NCBI RefSeq assembly: GCF_026712185.1 | Contig: NZ_JAPPUX010000001.1 | Location: 310,001 to 374,000 of the forward strand | DNA length: 64,000 nt | Direction of reading: 5' to 3' | DNA from: Nocardioides pini | Lineage (GTDB): Bacteria; Actinomycetota; Actinomycetes; Propionibacteriales; Nocardioidaceae | Part shown: in pieces, positions 60,742 to 64,000 of the stretch | Numbering within the stretch: the first letter of the stretch is position 1 | How the letters are laid out: each line of letters opens with the position of its first letter | The notes under the pieces: generated by a model | What the model saw: the letters and a program-made list of their open reading frames with translations, nothing else | Database searches by the model: none | Told to the model about the DNA's origin: nothing | Made by a program: the position numbers and the translations under genes

Positions 60742-62087
60742 CGGACTGCTCCTTCCGCGGCCGCCACCTCGGCGGGGTCGAGGGCGTACTGCCGCAGCCA
60801 CCAGAGGCTGACCACGGTCAGGACCGCCGGGACGATCGAGAACCCCAGCGCGATGGTCGTCAGCGCCGAGTCGGGCTGGCTGATGTCACGGCCCTCGCTC
60901 GAGAGGTAGCCGCCGAGCGCGAGCATCAGCGCGAAGAGCGCCGGACCGAGGGCGAGCCCGAGCGTCTCGCCGGCCGTCCAGACGCCGGTGTAGACCCCGG
61001 CGCGGTTCTCGCCCGTCCGGGCCGCGTCCACGGCCGCGACGTCCGGCAGCATCGCCATCGGGAACACCTGGCAGCCTGCGTAGCCGACGCCGACGAGGCC
61101 GGTCGCCACGAACGTCCACACGTCGTTGCCCCCGCGCGCGAGCACGGCGAGGGCGGCGCCCGCCGCGAGGAGCAGCGACGCAGCGACGTAGCCCTGCTTC
61201 TTGCCCACCCGCTCGCCCCAGCGGGCCCACAGCGGTGTCAGCAGCAGCGCCGGGCCGACGAAGCAGACGAACAGGATCGTGGCTGCCGACGTGCGCCCCA
61301 GCAGGTCCTCGGCGACGTAGGCGACGCCCGCGAGCATGCAGCCGGTCGCGAGGGCCTGCAGGACGAACGTGGTCAGCAGCACCCGGAAGTCGCGCGCCCG
61401 CGAGACGACCTGCAGCTGCTCGCGCAGCGACCCGGCTCCCGCGCCCACCGCCCCGATCGGCGCGCGCCGGGTGCCCCACCAGGCCGCGAGGACGCCGAGG
61501 AGGATGACGGTCGCCATGACGACGCCCATCACCCGGTAGCCGTCGCGCCCGCCCACCGCGTCGCGGATCACCGGGGCCGTCGCGCCGGCGAGCATGATCG
61601 TGAGGGCGAGGATCGCCACGCGCCACGTCATCAGCCGCGTCCGCTCGTCGTACGACGTCGTGATCTCGGCCGGCATCGCGACGTAGGGCACCTGGAAGAA
61701 GGCGTACGCCGACGCGGCGAGCACGAAGAAGAGGAGCACCCACCCGGCCTCGAGCCAGCGGCTGTCGAGGTCGGGGGCCGCGAAGATCAGCGCGAACGCG
61801 CCCGCCAGCATCAGGCCCGCCCGGATCAGCCAGGGACGGCGCGGACCGGCCGGGTCGACGGTCCGGTCGCTGACCCGCCCCGCGACCGGGTTGAGCAGCA
61901 CGTCCCACGCCTTCGGCGCGAACACGATCGTGCCGGCCCACAGAGCCGCGATGCCCAGCTCGTCGGTGAGGTAGGGCAGGAGCATCAGGCCCGGGACCGT
62001 GCCGAAGGCGCCCGTGGCCACCGAGCCGCTGCCGTAACCGATGCGGACGCCGCGCGGCAGCCGCCCGGCGTCGACCGCCGTCCTCAC
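60738..62087 (-). CDS. MFS carrier of the GPH (MelB-like) type
   Basis: 449 residues with twelve hydrophobic segments. VRIGYGSGSVATGAFG at the first helix, APKAWDVLLNPVAGRVSDRT and SAYAFFQVPYVAMPAEIT are the GPH sodium-symporter-type signatures. GTG 62087 overlaps the upstream stop by four bases (GTGA), which fixes the start inside a much longer open frame. The place between a PhaC-like hydrolase and a PLP lyase suggests it carries the substrate or product of those enzymes. Confidence 0.85.
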   Translation of the reverse strand: MRTAVDAGRLPRGVRIGYGSGSVATGAFGTVPGLMLLPYLTDELGIAALWAGTIVFAPKAWDVLLNPVAGRVSDRTVDPAGPRRPWLIRAGLMLAGAFALIFAAPDLDSRWLEAGWVLLFFVLAASAYAFFQVPYVAMPAEITTSYDERTRLMTWRVAILALTIMLAGATAPVIRDAVGGRDGYRVMGVVMATVILLGVLAAWWGTRRAPIGAVGAGAGSLREQLQVVSRARDFRVLLTTFVLQALATGCMLAGVAYVAEDLLGRTSAATILFVCFVGPALLLTPLWARWGERVGKKQGYVAASLLLAAGAALAVLARGGNDVWTFVATGLVGVGYAGCQVFPMAMLPDVAAVDAARTGENRAGVYTGVWTAGETLGLALGPALFALMLALGGYLSSEGRDISQPDSALTTIALGFSIVPAVLTVVSLWWLRQYALDPAEVAAAEGAVR

Positions 62088-63262
62088 CGCCCGCCCAGCG
62101 CGCGTGACCCGGCCGACCCGTAGCGACGCGTGGGGTTCGACCCGATCGTGCCCGCGGAGGCCTTCGGCGTCGCCTTCCTGCGCGCCGGCAGCGGCCCGCG
62201 CGACCACTCGTCCACCCACTCGTCGATCACCGTCCAGGTCGTCGACCGCGCGGCGCGCCCGGTGAGCATGCCGAGGTGGCCGCCGGGCACGACCTCGAAG
62301 CGCACCTGCGGCGAGCCGGTGAGCAGCGGCACCACGGCGCGCACGGCGGGGAACGGGGCGATCCCGTCGGTGTTGCCCGCGAACACCAGCGTGGGCACCG
62401 AGATCGCCGCGAGGTCGACGGTGCGGTCCCCGATCTCCATGCGGCCGGTCGCGAGGGCGTTGCCCTTGACGAAGCGGTGGTAGAGCTGCCCGAACGTGCG
62501 GCCGGGGTAGGCCGTCATGTTGTTCATGAAGCGGGTGACCGCCTCCATCTGGGCGAGGTAGTCGGTGTCGTCGAGGTGCGTCAGCACGGCCAGCGGCTTG
62601 GTGACCACCTTCTGCGCCGAGGCGGCGGTGAAGGCCCAGTTGACGAGGGGGGTCGGTACGCCGCCCAGGACCCGGTAGGCCCGGGTGATGACGCCCTTGC
62701 CCTGGGTCAGGTTGAGCAGCGGCCGCACCGGGGCCACCAGGGGCACCTTGGTCACGTCGACCGGGGACCCGACGACGGTGATCGAGGCGATCGGCAGGTC
62801 CTGCTGGTCGGCGGCGACGAGCAGGGTGAAGATCCCGCCCAGGCTCCAGCCGACGAGGTGCACGCCGCGTCCACCCGCGTGCTCGTGGACGGTGCGGATC
62901 GCCTCGGGCAGCACCTCGTCGACCCAGTGCTCCATGCCGAGCGACCGGTTCCGGAACGAGACCTGCCCGTACTCGAGCAGGTAGGTCGGGCGCCCCTGCG
63001 TGACAAGGTGCTCGACCAGGGAGCAGCCGCGGCGCAGGTCGTAGCACAGCGCCGGCGCGGCCAGCGGTGTCACCAGCAGCACCGGGTCGCCGTTCGGGGC
63101 GACACCGGCGACCGGGCGGTAGTGGTAGACCTCGCGCAGCTCCCCGTCGTCGATCAACGTCCGGGGCATCGGCCGCAGGTCGGCCAGCCCGCCGTAGAGC
63201 AGGGTGTGCGCGACGTTGCCGGCCGCGGCGACCACCTGGTCGGGCTTGGGGATGAGGTCCAT
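62084..63262 (-). CDS. PhaC-like alpha/beta hydrolase with serine nucleophile
   Basis: 392 residues. The overall layout is that of polyhydroxyalkanoate synthases (EYGQVSFRNRSLGMEHWVDE, HLVGWSLGGIFTLLVAADQQ, GNTDGIAPF with the aspartate and GGHLGMLTGRAA with the histidine). The nucleophile position is S140 in GWSLGG where true PhaC has cysteine, so hydrolysis or acyl transfer rather than PHA synthesis is more likely. Mycobacterial relatives of this type exist without PHA formation. ATG 63262 follows TAGATT by six bases, and no ribosome-binding site is seen, so it is probably leaderless. Confidence 0.8.
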   Translation of the reverse strand: MDLIPKPDQVVAAAGNVAHTLLYGGLADLRPMPRTLIDDGELREVYHYRPVAGVAPNGDPVLLVTPLAAPALCYDLRRGCSLVEHLVTQGRPTYLLEYGQVSFRNRSLGMEHWVDEVLPEAIRTVHEHAGGRGVHLVGWSLGGIFTLLVAADQQDLPIASITVVGSPVDVTKVPLVAPVRPLLNLTQGKGVITRAYRVLGGVPTPLVNWAFTAASAQKVVTKPLAVLTHLDDTDYLAQMEAVTRFMNNMTAYPGRTFGQLYHRFVKGNALATGRMEIGDRTVDLAAISVPTLVFAGNTDGIAPFPAVRAVVPLLTGSPQVRFEVVPGGHLGMLTGRAARSTTWTVIDEWVDEWSRGPLPARRKATPKASAGTIGSNPTRRYGSAGSRALGGR

Positions 63263-63268
63263 GGAGGA

Positions 63269-63297
63269 AATCTACGTGCAGAAAAACTTCGGGACAG
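63269..63297 (-). promoter_or_regulatory. Leaderless promoter of the PhaC-like operon
   Basis: On the minus strand CTGTCC (63292-63297), a 17-base spacer and TAGATT (63269-63274), with the ATG at 63262 exactly at the expected start of transcription. No Shine-Dalgarno sequence precedes the ATG. Confidence 0.55.
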
Positions 63298-63299
63298 GT

Positions 63300-63326
63300 G
63301 CATCCAACGGCGGGGTCGGTCCGGAG
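63300..63326 (+). promoter_or_regulatory. SigK-like promoter candidate before the fasciclin gene
   Basis: GCATCC (63300-63305), 15 bases and CCGGAG (63321-63326) resemble the mycobacterial SigK elements CCATCC and CCGAAT, known to drive fasciclin-domain genes, but the spacer is shorter than the usual 16-17 and the -10 match is partial. A hairpin GGGCGCC/GGCGCCC (63338-63355) lies in the leader. Confidence 0.3.
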
Positions 63327-63375
63327 AAGGGGGTGACGGGCGCCAACGGGCGCCCCTGACGGAAGGACCTCCCTC

Positions 63376-64000
63376 ATGAAGCGACGCGTTCCCGCCATCC
63401 TCGCCGCCTCGGCGCTCGCCCTCGGCGCGGTGCAGGCCACGGCGCCCGCCGCCAGCGCCAAGGCCGCTGGTGAGGACAGCCTCGCGGCCCTCCTCACGTC
63501 CGACGGCAACACCTTCGACAAGAACAAGAAGGACTTCGACATCGTCACCGAGGCCGCCCTCGCCGTCGTCGCCGCCAAGCCCGACTCCCCGGTCGCGCTC
63601 CTGGCCGACGGCAGCAAGCGGCTGACGGTCTTCGCGCCCACCGACGAGGCGTTCCGCCTGCTGGCCGAGGACCTGACCGGCAAGACGATCAAGAGCGAGA
63701 AGAAGATCTTCGACGCGCTGGTCGACCTCGCCGGCGTGGACACGATCGAGACCGTCCTGCTCTACCACGTCGTCCCCGGCAAGACGCTCACCAGCAACAA
63801 GGTGCTCAAGGCCGACGGCGCGAAGCTGGCCACCGCCCAGGGCGGCAAGGTCAAGGTCGACATCAAGAAGAAGCCGAGCCTGAGCATCACGCTCAAGGAC
63901 CTCGACAAGAACGACCAGGACCCGAAGGTCGTCCTGAAGGCTATCGACCTCAACAAGGGCAACAAGCAGGTGGCCCACGGCATCGACCGGGTGCTCCGCC
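63376..64000 (+). CDS. Secreted fasciclin (FAS1)-domain protein, 3' end cut by window
   Basis: The first 208 residues are present; the frame runs off the window without a stop. ATG 63376 has GGAAGG at 63361-63366. Signal peptide MKRRVPAILAASALALGAVQ with cleavage near AASA. The FAS1 domain shows RLTVFAPTDEAFRLLAED, TVLLYHVVPGKTLTS and the final NKQVAHGIDRVL. Such proteins are secreted and bind surfaces or other proteins; mycobacterial MPT70/MPT83 are relatives. It is divergent from the PhaC-like gene across 113 bases. Confidence 0.9.
   Translation, partial: MKRRVPAILAASALALGAVQATAPAASAKAAGEDSLAALLTSDGNTFDKNKKDFDIVTEAALAVVAAKPDSPVALLADGSKRLTVFAPTDEAFRLLAEDLTGKTIKSEKKIFDALVDLAGVDTIETVLLYHVVPGKTLTSNKVLKADGAKLATAQGGKVKVDIKKKPSLSITLKDLDKNDQDPKVVLKAIDLNKGNKQVAHGIDRVLR

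Noticed and set aside
62088..63743. Upstream extension of the MFS frame by about 550 codons
   Set aside because: It lies antisense to or out of frame with the PhaC-like gene and the FAS1 gene. The GTGA overlap at 62084-62087 gives a proper start.

Overview
The window is about 72% G+C, uses GTG and TTG starts freely, and packs genes into runs with 1-8 base overlaps. The gene content (mce operon, mshA, carD, senX3/regX3, leaderless starts, mycobacterial-style gene neighbourhoods) points to a Gram-positive actinobacterium, most likely Nocardioidaceae (Nocardioides-like). That placement is inferred from gene content and protein resemblance; no search was run. The sequence is chromosomal and mostly core. 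I see no prophage, transposase or CRISPR array.

Layout. 1-5.3 kb: end of a betaine-type transporter, then a dimethylglycine/sarcosine dehydrogenase and a dedicated electron-transfer flavoprotein (etfBA), which together look like a betaine-degradation module. 5.4-5.9 kb: small membrane protein. 6.2-17.5 kb: complete mce lipid-import operon (ATPase, two YrbE permeases, MceA-F, two Mce-associated proteins, one with a J-like domain). 17.7-25.2 kb: rpoB-rpoC. 25.4-38.5 kb: menaquinone-reductase-like flavoprotein, two acyltransferases, tandem Nudix, iron-dependent transhydrogenase, a 27-residue membrane protein, methyltransferase, racemase, short-chain dehydrogenase, RNase H-DUF4440 fusion, mshA, YbjN protein and an EamA exporter. 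38.5-41.2 kb: phosphate two-component system regX3/senX3, divergent from phoU across a PHO-box-like region. 41.2-47.4 kb: a repeat pair, then gpmA, an LpqE-like lipoprotein, a UbiA-like protein, carD, an IspD-like paralogue, ispD, ispF and a molybdopterin oxidoreductase. 47.4-53.6 kb: a frameshifted AbiEi/DUF559-type gene bracketed by 40-base direct repeats, a C39-like peptidase, cysS, rlmB and a metallophosphoesterase. 53.6-58.5 kb: DUF4032 protein, GH13 glucosidase, tRNA-Thr, pdxY and a DODA-type dioxygenase. 58.6-63.3 kb: an overlapping operon of PhaC-like hydrolase, MFS carrier, sphingosine-phosphate-lyase-like decarboxylase and ung. The right end cuts a fasciclin-domain protein.

How the parts fit. 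RNA polymerase beta and beta' are in the same window as CarD, which in mycobacteria binds the beta subunit. The senX3/regX3/phoU block and the mshA-ybjN and carD-ispD-cysS-rlmB neighbourhoods match mycobacterial gene order in pieces. The most unusual items are the J-like domain without HPD on an Mce-associated protein, the degenerate IspD that sits where ispD is expected while the intact ispF-ispD pair faces the other way, the strong carD terminator that lies inside that degenerate ORF, the repeat-flanked pseudogene, and the four-gene operon with a serine-type PhaC homologue.
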